A stretch of DNA of 64,000 nucleotides, taken from the NCBI GenBank assembly GCA_037576195.1, contig CM075104.1, positions 13,842,211-13,906,210 on the forward strand. The letters run 5' to 3'. The DNA comes from Phytoseiulus persimilis. Taxonomy: Eukaryota; Arthropoda; Arachnida; Mesostigmata; Phytoseiidae. Every line of letters begins with the position of its first letter. Within the stretch, counting starts at the first letter, position 1. The position numbers and the translations under genes are program-made. The notes under the pieces were generated by a model. That model did no database searches. It saw only the letters and a program-made list of their open reading frames with translations, and was not told the origin of the DNA. Shown in pieces: positions 45,170 through 55,823 of this stretch.

Positions 45170-48100
45170 GATTCTTGCAGGAATCCGTCCTCGGTGGGAG
45201 AAATTCGCGCTGGAAAACGAGCGGTGAGCGTGAGCCGTGGCTCGGGATGGAAACTGTTCTCACATGCAAGTATACTCTGGAACGGAAGATAGTTAGTCCG
45301 TTCTTCCCTCAATATGGAGCCGCTCCATGAGAGCGAAATTGATGTTTGGGGAGTTCAAACTGTCGCACCTGAGTGTGTTTGTCGCTGAGCTCCCGTATCC
45401 TTTCTTTCCGCTAAGTTTCGTGGTATGCAGCACATCCGAAATGACACAAGTTCAAGTCACATTGACGTAGATCCTTTTCCGGGTCGTCGAGAAACTTCGA
45501 TAGAAATTCAGAGGGTCGAGCACCACGAGCTCTTTCGGAATCCAAGTGAGCAGGTCGGAGCTCGGAAGATTCGCCGGTTTTGATAGCATTAGAACGCAAT
45601 AGACAGAACGTTGCTATGTCATGGCACGGTCTTCACACCACCTACCGAAAGCCGCCAGGTATTCCCGTCTACCTGAGCAAGAGGTCTGTGTAGAAGTGAT
45701 CCCGTTTCCTTCCAGCTGCTTTATGCGAAAGCTCCAATGAGAGAGGGATGACTCGGCAACGATGGAGGAGACACGTGAGAAGAATCGACGGAGAAGCGAC
45801 AGTCCCGATATCACCACGATGACAGAGTCGCGAAACGCTCCCTTTTGCGGTCTACATTTCTGAAGATGACAGGAACAGTTCCGAGAGCGGGTCTGAGCCT
45901 TCTGATACTTCGACTGGGGATGAAAATTCACTCGATAAGAGATTTTCTCGCATCAGATTTGATACAATCTCCTCAGGCTAGGCTGAGGCTCAACTCGTTC
46001 ACGGACTTTGCAGAGTTCGAGCGCGCTCATCCCGGCTAAGGGGATTCCATCGACAGCCAATCACGTGCGTGAACAGCAGAAGAAGATCATTACTTCAGAG
46101 ATTTCGCAGTCCCCCCCCCCTCCCCTTCCCGTTGTAATGCGACGAATCCATCGAAGCGCATACAGCTAAGGCGCCGAGTATCTGGGCGCTGGTGATACAG
46201 CAACGTTTCGCTTCCAAGTCTGTCGTGATTCAACAAATGAGTGATCTCATTCGATTGGTATACTTATGAAAATAAAAACACTCAAGAATGACGCCATAGA
46301 CTCGTGTATCAGCCGCGTGTTTCGCAGGGACCACTTGGAGGTCAAGGCAGTAGGTTAGAGGTGTAATGCGGCTTTAGAAGAAAGCCGGTTGCATGCGCAT
46401 CCAGTCGGTTTCCGTCGCGCGAATTCCATCCCGCGGTTTCTCAGCGGAGTTGGTCGTCCAGGAAAGTGGGACTGAACTGATTTTCGAACGAAATCGGGGG
46501 TCGTTCCGGTTGTCTGGTCCGCGACGCGTAGGGAACTTGGCGCCGCTAGAGATGTCCTTCCGCTGTAACGCTTCGAAGAACAGCGCTGCGTTTCACGTAC
46601 GTCCGTGGAATGATTCTTCCTAGTACTACTCTCATTCGGAGAAACCCCATTAGAGCGATTGTTGTTGGATGACATGGTGTCTCATCAGAGCGGAGTGGAG
46701 CACCCATAGAGTTGCTCATGGCATTTCGGCCCCATCTTGGCTAGAACCATGTTCTGAAGACCTGAACCATCATGAACCCCCACGAGACGCAGCCATGGAT
46801 CTTATCGGAGCCCAGGGCAAGTTCGCGAGGGCAGTGTCACGTAGGAAGCAACGTCAGGGACCGGGAACTCACGATCATACTGCTTGAAACAAATGAGTGC
46901 TTTCCCATGGTAACGCATCTCTTCTCCTTTTGTAACCTTGATCCGACCATTAGGGAAAACTTTATCGTTGGAATCGCCCCACTGAAGAGTCGTAATTGGA
47001 GCTCCGATCTTCGCCGAGCCGTGCGGTTGAAACTCAGGGGTAAACATCTATACCGGGAAGGGAACAGATCATAGCGATGCTCGAAGGTCGGAAGCACATT
47101 GGTGCGTCGAAAACAAGGCTGTTTGTTGAACAACGAAACTACCGATCCTGGGAGGGCGCGCAGAGGCGAGACCATAAGCGCCTTGGGAGTAATGAGCCGA
47201 GCACGCACGCTATGCGAGAATCATTTTCCATTGCGAAATCCCAGTCAACAAAGAATCAGAGACAACTTGAGTGACTTCTCGTTGATATCAGATTGCCTTT
47301 ATCGGGGAAGCTCTTCTCGCTTACTTCATGCAGTCGGTCTTTCTCAATTCGGGATTCGTCCGTTAGCCGAAATTATTTGAATCTTTACAAGCACTCTCGC
47401 TGATTCTAACTCGCTCTTTTCGATCGATAAGAGGCCTCTCGGCAACATGCTTGAAGCTATGGCATCTTTCAACTTACCTGTCCTTCCGGCCCGGCAAGCG
47501 TTCTCTCCAAATCAGCTGTTATCGAAGAAATGTTTGGGAGCACATTTGAACAATCAGTTCCGTCGGTTTTCCTTCTCGTCATATGGATGGCTGCATCCTC
47601 GACGAAAGATGGTTCGTATCAAAGAATAGGCACCAACATCGGCGTACGTAACGTCTGTGCAAATTAGTCATGCCTCTAGCTCTGTCTTCCTTTCTACGAT
47701 GGGATGAATCATTTAGGTGTTTTCCATCTCTGTCGCGGAATACCCCACAAGCCCTTGCTGTGGATGCAAACAATATAGACTATTCCGGATGAGCCCCCAT
47801 CTCCCTCGCTTTGTCGCTGTTTCTAAACGTCACTGATTCTCTCTAATCTCGAGCATTGTCAACCTCCGACCTCATACGAACCCGTCGGACGCGTTACGCT
47901 TATCTCGATGATTGTGGAAACAGATGCGCTCCGTGGAGACATGCTAAGGCTGGTGATATCAGACTCTCGAGAATTTTTCCTCAACCGGTTTTGGCCGCAT
48001 ATGCACGAATAAATCGAAACACCAGAGCACCATCGTCAATAGACCGGGTTATCGGCGGGGTGAAGGGTGGGGTTTCCTACGGTAGAGCTGCTTCATCTTT

Positions 48101-48582
48101 TCACGACCTATACAGAGAGACGGCGATATCATCAATCCAATGTGTATCCTGTTCGCATTCGGCTCGTTGGGGCAATGTATCTCGAGCCGAAACGCCACAA
48201 ACGTTCTCGAAGTTCTCCGGCATCTCGCGATCGGTCTTGGAATGCGTCTGAGCGAGCCGCGTTCGTAACGACGACCTTGCGTCGGTTTGCAGGCCGACAA
48301 CGGGATTTTGGCGGCCCGGCAACATTATGTACCGCTCCACTGTGGTGTCGGAAAACGCTTGCGCGAAATCACAACAGCGAATCCCTGGGTGATGTTGACA
48401 TCTATCAAGTTGGAGCGACATCAAACTTCATACTCCGATGAACTCTTCAAGAGATCTCCAGCTGGAGTTCCAGACACCACGGGAATCGGGATTGAGAATA
48501 TGGAGGAAAAAGCGGATCGAGCTCTATTTATCGATGGAATGCCCTAGTGAGAGGGAAAACGATATATTTCGGCGTGAACCAA
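45170..48582. other. Long gene-poor interval
   Basis: The part next to 45170 should hold the NCLX promoter. A C-rich tract sits near 46112-46135. Only one exon-like segment (46873-47047) stands out. No RNA gene was recognised. Confidence 0.4.
46873..47047 (-). other. Orphan exon-like segment
   Basis: A minus-strand stretch is bounded by a good acceptor (pyrimidine-rich CCCTTCCCGGTATAG) and a good donor (GTGAGT at 46867-46872). It encodes a peptide containing IGAPITTLQWGDSNDKVFP and FPNGRIKVTKGEEM. The pattern resembles an extracellular beta-domain. Neither a preceding nor a following exon could be found, so it may be part of an unrecognised gene or a relic. Confidence 0.28.
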
Positions 48583-48588
48583 TTTATT
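48583..48588 (-). terminator. Poly(A) signal of RPL10A
   Basis: AATAAA on the minus strand, 44 nt past the stop at 48633-48635. Confidence 0.6.
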
Positions 48589-48632
48589 CATTGGCCCATC
48601 GGGGCGCCCCTGCATCAGAACAGTTTACACAT

Positions 48633-50472
48633 TTAGTACAGGGTCTGAGGAGGTCCCATGGTGCTCTTGATGTGAAGGGAACGGATGTTCTGCCAGTTCT
48701 TCTTCAAGAGAGACACCAAATAGTTGATGGCCAGCGAGATGTTGGACGCCAACTCGTCTTGGGACATACCGACGTTTCCGACGGCGACCGAAAGACACAA
48801 CACCTGGAGTCGAAGGTTCACGACGTTTAATGGGTTGTCTCGAGACTAGCTCGAGTTCCGTACTTTGAACGGGGAGCTCCGCTCAGCATCTGCTTCCTAA
48901 TCATAAGCGTTCATAGCCCAGTGCAGAATTTCATCACGATCTTGAATCAACGTTCATTGAGATCCAGGAGGAGGATCTAGCTTTCTGTGAGTGGAACTAC
49001 CATGAGGGAAGAAGACAACAAGCTTCCCTCAAACTATGCCCAACACATTCGTTTTGCGCCCTGTTTCGAACATAACTCCCTCTGACGGCGGCGTTATGCA
49101 GATACCAAAGACGCGTGAGCCCATATAAGACGGAACTGAGCTCTCAATTCTTACCTTCTTCATCTGGAACTTGATGGTAGCCTTGACCTCGTCGGCCTTG
49201 GCGGTCATGGATTCATTGTGGGATAGAAGGGTGGGGAACTTTCCAGCCTTGTTGAGACCAGGACCCAGAAGACGGGGGATCTGTTTGATGAGTGACTCAG
49301 AAGCGAGGAAGGCGTCGTAGCTCTTGGCTGAATCGAGACAAAGGAGAATAATCACTATCTCACCGAAAAACAAGGAAGAGAAGGAAGCTTGTCCTCAGTT
49401 TTCGTCAGATATTTGCAATTTGAAATCAAAGTTCGGTCATAGCCCAGTGCAATCATCATCGAATCGACTCCCCATTCTGAAGCTATCCCTTTCCCGCAAG
49501 CACTGACAAACGTCTCACCGAGCTTCTTCACGAGCTTCTTGTTCTTATTGAGCTTCTTCAGAGCTTCAGCATCCATGCAAGGGAGGTTGTTCGCCTTGGC
49601 TTCATCGCAATGCTGCTGATCTCCAAGAACGCAAACAGTGAACTTGGGTCGAGGGATGTTCTTCAGTCTGAGGGGAGATACATATGAGAAACTTATGATG
49701 CCACCGCCAAGTACTTATGATGCTTCGCTGTGTTCTGTCGCTTCGACCGTTACCACAAAATAGTTCCCTAACTAGCGGCCACATGGACCTCCCCAGATAT
49801 TTCGAGACCCTGGGTTGAGGGTCTTGCGGTCCTTGACCAACGCCCCGGTGGGTTGGGAAGCTCTCGAATAATTTTCAGACTCCATGGCATCAAATTGTCA
49901 GTCTTAGGTAGCATACTTGACGGTTCCTGAGAAACGCTTGTCCTTCTGCGGATCGTAGTTCTTCAATCCAACTTGAAGCTCGATGGTTTCGAGGAATTTC
50001 CTCTTCTTCTGATTGTTGGCATAGTCTAACGCCTTCTCGATGCACTCGTAAAGAGTGTCACGTGAAACTTTGGATCTGGAAGAATCATTCCGAACACGTG
50101 CTTAGATAGTGCAATCATTCCTGATTCCTGAGCTGCTAAGAGATATCGCAGAGAATGGTCCAATACATTGAGGGGTCCGTTCTCTCGGAAAACAGCCATA
50201 GGAGCTGTTATTAGCACAAACTGAGTTCTTCGAGAACTCTCCGAGGAAGCTGAGGAAGTCGGTGAGAAAAAGGGAAATCGAACGTGATGCCGTCGATGTG
50301 GCCGGTGAGCCGAGTGCGGTATCATTTAGAAAACCCTTGAAAACACGACGGAAATCTTGGGGCAATGACCACTAAGGGGGAGAAGAGCACAGGATTCCGT
50401 TCAGGCGAACCATGAGGAGTATTAATCGAGAGAGTTCGAGATTTCTACAGATCTAAGAACTTACGACGCCAT
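48633..50472 (-). CDS. RPL10A: 60S ribosomal protein L10a (uL1)
   Basis: Large-subunit protein of the L1 stalk, which guides release of deacylated tRNA. Five exons: 50472-50465, 50075-49917, 49667-49519, 49327-49155, 48800-48633, together 657 nt (218 aa; human 217). Recognised from [20 protein letters not shown], the L1 signature region around [15 protein letters not shown], and the C-terminus ending [10 protein letters not shown]. The first coding exon is just 8 nt (ATGGCGTC) before a GTAAGT donor; it restores the conserved [11 protein letters not shown] start. Intron 1 is 389 nt, a usual arrangement for ribosomal protein genes. Confidence 0.96.
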
Positions 50473-50910
50473 TCCTCCAGGGCTCGGGTCGAAAAGGCTC
50501 GGTAGCGGAAAACGAAACCAGTCCCCAGCAGCGCCGATGCTACGGAACGATGCGACTGACCTGCCAGAGAACTCAGAGGCGCCCAATTTCAAATATTCTG
50601 GCACCGTCTGAGTGGAACCGAGCAGGCTCACATCCTGGAGACAACGCAAGATCGTGAATCTGAGAAAAAAGATAACACGGAGCTCGAAGCCGGGATTCCC
50701 TCTCACTTCCCGCGAGTAAAACTTGGGAAGCGATTCAAGGGCAACGTGAGACAATTCTGCGGCTCTTCGCCCAGGAACGCCACTGAACGCAAGTTATGCC
50801 TTCACATAGCCGCACTGCTCGACCCTCGTCCTTCTCAACATCGCGGAATATGGGTGTTCATGCCGGCAGCAGTTAGAAACGCAATCCAATGAGAATAAGA
50901 GTACTGTCGG
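50473..50910. other. RPL10A promoter side / STIP1 3' flank
   Basis: Tail-to-head spacer between the STIP1-like gene and RPL10A, both on the minus strand. It should contain the RPL10A promoter. No other gene is seen. Confidence 0.4.
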
Positions 50911-50916
50911 TTTATT
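50911..50916 (-). terminator. Poly(A) signal of STIP1-like gene
   Basis: AATAAA on the minus strand, about 60 nt past the stop at 50976-50978. Confidence 0.6.
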
Positions 50917-50975
50917 CGAGAAAAATCATCGATTCATTCATCTTCATTCTTTCGTAAAGTTGAACAGTTGTCTAC

Positions 50976-52952
50976 CTAACGGTGACCGATCTGGATAATA
51001 CCGCACTCCAACAACCTCTGGATTTTGGCGGCCACATCTGGGTTCTTCATATGTTCCCGGATCGCCGATGGATCATTGGACATTTGGTCAAGGATCATCC
51101 TCATTATGGGATCAGCGAAGATTTGCTGTATCTCGGGATCAGCCATCGCTCTTTTGCGGGCTTCTTCAGGATCGACGTTGCCGAAGCCTACTGAACACTT
51201 TTTGAAGCCGTCAAGTGCTTCCGCGCTGTTTTGATCAAGTTCAAGAGCTTTCTCAAACGCAGCTCTAGCCTTCGTGGTGTCCCTCATCCCGAGAAGCGCA
51301 TACCCTTTACGGATATAGCCCTTAACGAATGTTGGGTCCAATCGGATGCACTCATCGCAATCTTTCAGAGCGAGATGAGGTTCGGCAAGTTTTTGATAAC
51401 ACGCAGCTCTGTTTGAGAAGAGTTTGGCGTCGTCGGGATTGCGCTTGATGGCTTCGGAGTAATGCTTGATAGCTCCGGGGTAGTCGCCCTTCTGGAACAG
51501 CGCGTTCCCTTTGTTCTTTTCCTCGAGTGCGATCTCGGGATTGATGTATTCCTTGCGTTGGCGTTCTGCAACGAAAATAGACCGATACTGAGCAACGTCG
51601 ATGGGGCGTTTTGGGAAGCAATCGCTGGGGTACGGTCATCGCCGAAATTCTGCTGATTCCATCCGATACGAACCTTTGAGAATTTTATCGACATCGCTCA
51701 ATTTCGAGACTGTTTCAGGGGTTCTGTGCTCAGTCAGACTTTTCTCGAAGTAAAGTTTGGCGTTGTCATAATCTTCCAACTTGGCGTAAGCACTCGCCAT
51801 TCGAGCCAGAGCTTTCGCCAAGAGCTTGAAGTCAGCTTGGTTCTCTCTCCCGACTTCAATGGCTTTCTGACAAACTTCAATACACTTGTTGAACTCCTGT
51901 GAAAGAAATTTCTCACGTTTCGGAAAAATTGCTTGCGCTTGATCTATCATGACTCCGAACGGAATATCTCCTCCACGAAAGATGATGAATTTTCACCTTT
52001 TGCTCGAAGTAGACAGCGGCTTTGTTCGTCAAAAAAGACATTTCTTTAGGATCCAGCTCGATAGCCTTGTCATAATGCGAGTGAGCCTCTTCGAATTTCT
52101 TCTGTTTGTAGGCAGCGTTCCCGCGATCTTTCTCGGCCAGTGCCTGGAAGGATATTATCGCATGATCTAGGAATCCATGGATATGAGAGCGGTTCAGAAC
52201 ACTTCGGACCGGGAACCGACAGTTCTTCGTCTGCAAGGCTTCCTCCTCAGTGTGACTCTACCACGAGTGCGTGACATCAGCCGGCTGTCAACGAATCCAG
52301 CAACCAGATCGCTGTCCATGTCCCGGAGTCCGATAACAGCTATACGCGCAATAAATTTCTCCACAAGTGAACTTCCGGTAGTGTCCATCACGATTTCCCG
52401 TGATTGCAACCAACAATCATGAAGAAAATTCGGAACTTGAACAGATACGCCGGTTGGGGCGCGTATTCGAATCTACGGGAAGGTTCTAGATGCATCCATG
52501 AGGCGGAGCAGCTATCTCGCAGCGTGAGTTCGCGAACATAGCACCGAAGTGGGGCAGAGGGACAGGCTTCGAGAATGTTCTCGGGGGAACACAATGGGGA
52601 GATCAGCAACGACTTCTCTTCATGAATGTTGAACTCGACTCTCTTCGATCGGAGCGAAGTGTCTGGCGGGAGTAGTAGTATTCTATGCTCCCAGATGCAA
52701 TTTCAACTCGGAGGTTTTCACGTGGGTTGCAGCTCGACCAGTCACGCGTGCATGCGGTGAAGCAACTGGGACTCAGTTCGAGACCACTGCCGAAAACTGT
52801 CGAAATGTGCCGGTCACGGTGAAGTATCTTTGACACCGACTGAGACGAGTGGCGCGTGTTCGAATCAGAATAAAACTCGCTGAAATATTCATCGTCACGT
52901 CCAATGAAACTGTGATTTCACTCACCGCCGGGTTGGAACTTCCGCCACTCAT
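50976..52952 (-). CDS. STIP1: Short Hsp70/Hsp90-organising protein (STI1/HOP without TPR1)
   Basis: Co-chaperone that binds the C-terminus of Hsp90. Four exons: 52952-52926, 52143-51997, 51896-51674, 51565-50976, together 987 nt (328 aa; human STIP1 543). The model begins MSGGSSNPA and passes straight into TPR2A ([20 protein letters not shown]). TPR2B follows ([20 protein letters not shown]), then the DP2/STI1 motif with [20 protein letters not shown] and end IIQIGHR. The N-terminal TPR1 and DP1 modules that bind Hsp70 are missing. The caenorhabditid STI-1 has this same short layout and similar length. The start exon is supported by a perfect GTGAGT donor in phase 0, but no upstream TPR1 exons were found up to 54 kb. 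Confidence 0.88.
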
Positions 52953-54184
52953 TGTTCACGTGAGGAAATCTCGGTAATTTTCTCAGAATATTCCCGTACA
53001 ACGAGGATTACTGCGATTTCTGCTTCCTCTCATACAACACTCGACTCGTCGTAGCAGCAAGCAGTGCCAACAGCCGTAGCAGACGACACCCAGAGGCAGC
53101 GCCTTGCCTAGGAGAAGAGAAAATTCGTATCGAATGAGCGATACGCAGGAATGGACGAACTATCTTCTCATACTTCGTCTACCGTAGTAGGTTGGTACCG
53201 GGATGGTAGTCCCGTTCCCCAAACCATGGTTGTGGTGACCATGTCCACAACTTTCGAGTCGAGCCAGGCGCTGATAATGATGATCTCTAGGAAATGCAGA
53301 GTCGATCGAAGTCTAATAGAAGTCCGCGGCTGCTTTCCGAGCACATCTGGGAAACGGTTTCTCGGATTCCCTGCATGGAATCCGTGTCTGATCGGGAAAT
53401 CGCCTCTGTCGTCTTTGGATGCGTTCTTTGGGTTGACTGAAGATATCCAGCGGAATGCTCTTCTATCAGTGACAACCCGGTAGTCGTCGATAGCGCGCCA
53501 TCGCGTGAGACGCCAGCAAACGATAACAAGAAGTCCTCGGAGAGTTCCGAAGAAACAGGGAGGTTTTGTTGAATTTTCTAGAGCAGACCTGGATCGGAGT
53601 CGTTACGAAATCATTGCGTCAGCCGAGCCCGCCTGCGGACCGCGGGTCTCCACTGCGATTTCGCCTGGTTCAAACAGAGCGGGAGATGGGGTCGGTCCAA
53701 ATGCCATGTAAATGGCGGAAAGGAGAACACATGGTTTCCGGGAAGAGCTCTATCATCTTGCTGCTCGAGACTCGCCTCTTATTCTTAGCATGGGAATAGT
53801 TCTAATGTTACACTTCGGGGCGTCGGGAGTGGAAGAGTTCAAGAACCTCTGGCCAATATCGTTTCGATGAGTCTTTTATTTCCGTTGAGGTGAGTTATCC
53901 TGATCATAAGCAGCATGCATCGGCACTATCGTATCAATAACGGGGATTTCAGATACACGTTTTTCCCAATGCTCGAACCGCTTCTCGCCCAGTCCATCCA
54001 CGTGCCCCGTGTTGACCAAGCGCGATGGTCCTCCGTCTCAAAAGCACCGCGAATCCTGTAATATCGGCTCTATGTCATTCATCGACCCCTCACCGAGAAA
54101 TGCCTGTCTACCACGGTAAATCGCTAGTATCACCCAAGATGCTTCCGGAGAGATACCTCATACGATGGTCTTGAAACATGTTGG
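52953..54184. other. Intergenic; start of duplicated block
   Basis: The part nearest 52953 is the STIP1 promoter side. From about 53680 the sequence shows homology to 62650-62830 (both contain AGAGCTC and TATCATCTTGC patches) and from 53850 to 58850. Open frames at 53151-53529 on both strands lack splice or domain support. Confidence 0.4.
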
Positions 54185-54863
54185 TCAATGGGTCAAAGCC
54201 GTGAAATTGTCTACAATGCTGCCTTCCGAATAACCCACGTTGTGTTCGAATGTCACATCATCTTCAAGTGCAACAGGATCGCTTGAGATCCCCGTTATCT
54301 TGGATGACTCGATCACAATTTCCGTCTCCATCTCCTCGCAAGCTCGCTTCACCCACGTGGCCACTGAAGCGATGTTTGGTTCTCGAATCTTTGCGGAAGG
54401 CGTCTGATCTGAGGCTTGGTTGCACTTATTCCATCCTTCCGTCATTGAATCCTTGAATGGCTTTTTGATCGACACATCGAGGGGTTGCAACTCGGGGCTC
54501 AAACCGCCAGGAATCACCGCCAACCGGGCGTTCGCCGCCTCGGCCATTCGCTTCGTCTCCTCCCTGAGACGTGTTCGAACCTGATCGAAGAGCAAGAGAC
54601 CCTTCTCATCGGAGGATTTCCCGAGGCGTCGACTCCACACCTCCCGGAACCAAAGTACCATCCCTTCGGTGTCGATCCAACCATTTGATGCACCCTAACG
54701 ATAACTCCACCGGGAAAGGTTTCTTTCGGGATGGCTGTACGCTTGAAAATGAGCATTGGGGCCAATCTGCCCCTTCGGCGCAGCAGGCGAGAACTGCTGT
54801 GAAATGTTTCTTCTCATGATCTGTCGTTTCGACCTTTACGCTGTTGCCACCCTTTGCATCCAT
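54185..54863 (-). pseudogene. Decayed Tigger/pogo-type DDE transposase fragment
   Basis: Three minus-strand frames carry successive pieces of a DDE_1-family transposase: KHFTAVLACCAEGADWP (54863-54606 frame), MLIFKRTAIPKETFPGG (54765-54514 frame) and LAVIPGGLSPELQPLDVSIK (54661-54185 frame). At least two frameshifts separate them. The N-terminal DNA-binding region and clear terminal repeats were not found, so this is a fragment of a dead element. Confidence 0.75.
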
Positions 54864-55053
54864 CGTTCGGTTGGAAACCTCATTGGAAGTAAGCGGAAGT
54901 TCACCCAGGGACGCTATTGGTCCTGGGTTGAAGTTGTAGCGAAGATTTCAATAGATGATGAAGCGATTGAACTGAAAGAGTTTTTCCAGCGCCGTCAACT
55001 CTCGCTGTTCCGCAACGCTTTCTATGTTTCCACAGCAGCTTCAAGGGTTCATA

Positions 55054-55631
55054 CCCGATGCGCCGAAATTTACTGCACCGAAAACCCGGAGTGCCGAAGA
55101 GAAGGCCCGTTGGAACGAAAATCCGGAGGGCCAAAAAAAAGCCCGTTGCAACGAAAACCCGTAGGGCCGAAAACCCCTTCTCTCGTTTTGATGGTCGAGT
55201 GTGTCCAGCTAAGCTTCTATTCGGAGCACAGGGTCCAAAAGACTGCACTCAGATGAGAAAAAAGAGTCCAAGCAAATCATGATAATCGTGGAATCTGTGT
55301 GTTTAAAACGATGCCCGACTTGATCGCGAGCTGAGCTGGGTAAGATCCTGGTCAATAACATACCGGGTATGTGAAGAAAGTCATTTGCACGATACAATTT
55401 GGCATCATTCAGATACACAGTCCCTGTCTTTATGGTTTATTGGGTCCATTTCCGCTCAAGCAAAAGCAGTCTCTCAGACCCTGTGCTGTGCTACTAGCTC
55501 AGCTCGATTCGGAACGAGAGACACGGTTTTCGGCCCTACGGGATTTTTTCTCGGCCCTACGGGTTTTCGATGCAACGGGCGTTTTTTTCGGCACTCCGGG
55601 TTTTCGGTGCAATTAATTTCGGCACATCGGG
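55054..55631. mobile_element. Foldback / long-TIR element with internal subrepeats
   Basis: The two ends are inverted copies of about 110 bp. The left arm runs 55054 to about 55185; the right arm runs from about 55525 to 55631. Both begin (outer end inward) CCCGATG(C/T)GCCGAAATT and continue with variants of CGAAAACCCG(T/G)AG(G/T)G repeated three to four times in each arm. No coding sequence lies between. This non-autonomous inverted element sits in the 3' flank of the first receptor-like gene, beside the Tigger fragment. Confidence 0.7.
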
Positions 55632-55823
55632 AAGACACCGCTTCAAGTCCTCTGTCTCGTCATTCCCGAATCATTTTCACTGACGGCGGTATCGGATTCC
55701 TGTGAGAGGTTCAAGCAGATAGGGCGCAGTAAGTTTTTGAGGCTCGTGTTCCGCAGGAAAAAAGTTTCCCATGGACGCGATTCTACGGTGCGTCCGGAGG
55801 AGATTCGGGTTCGGTTCCAGATC

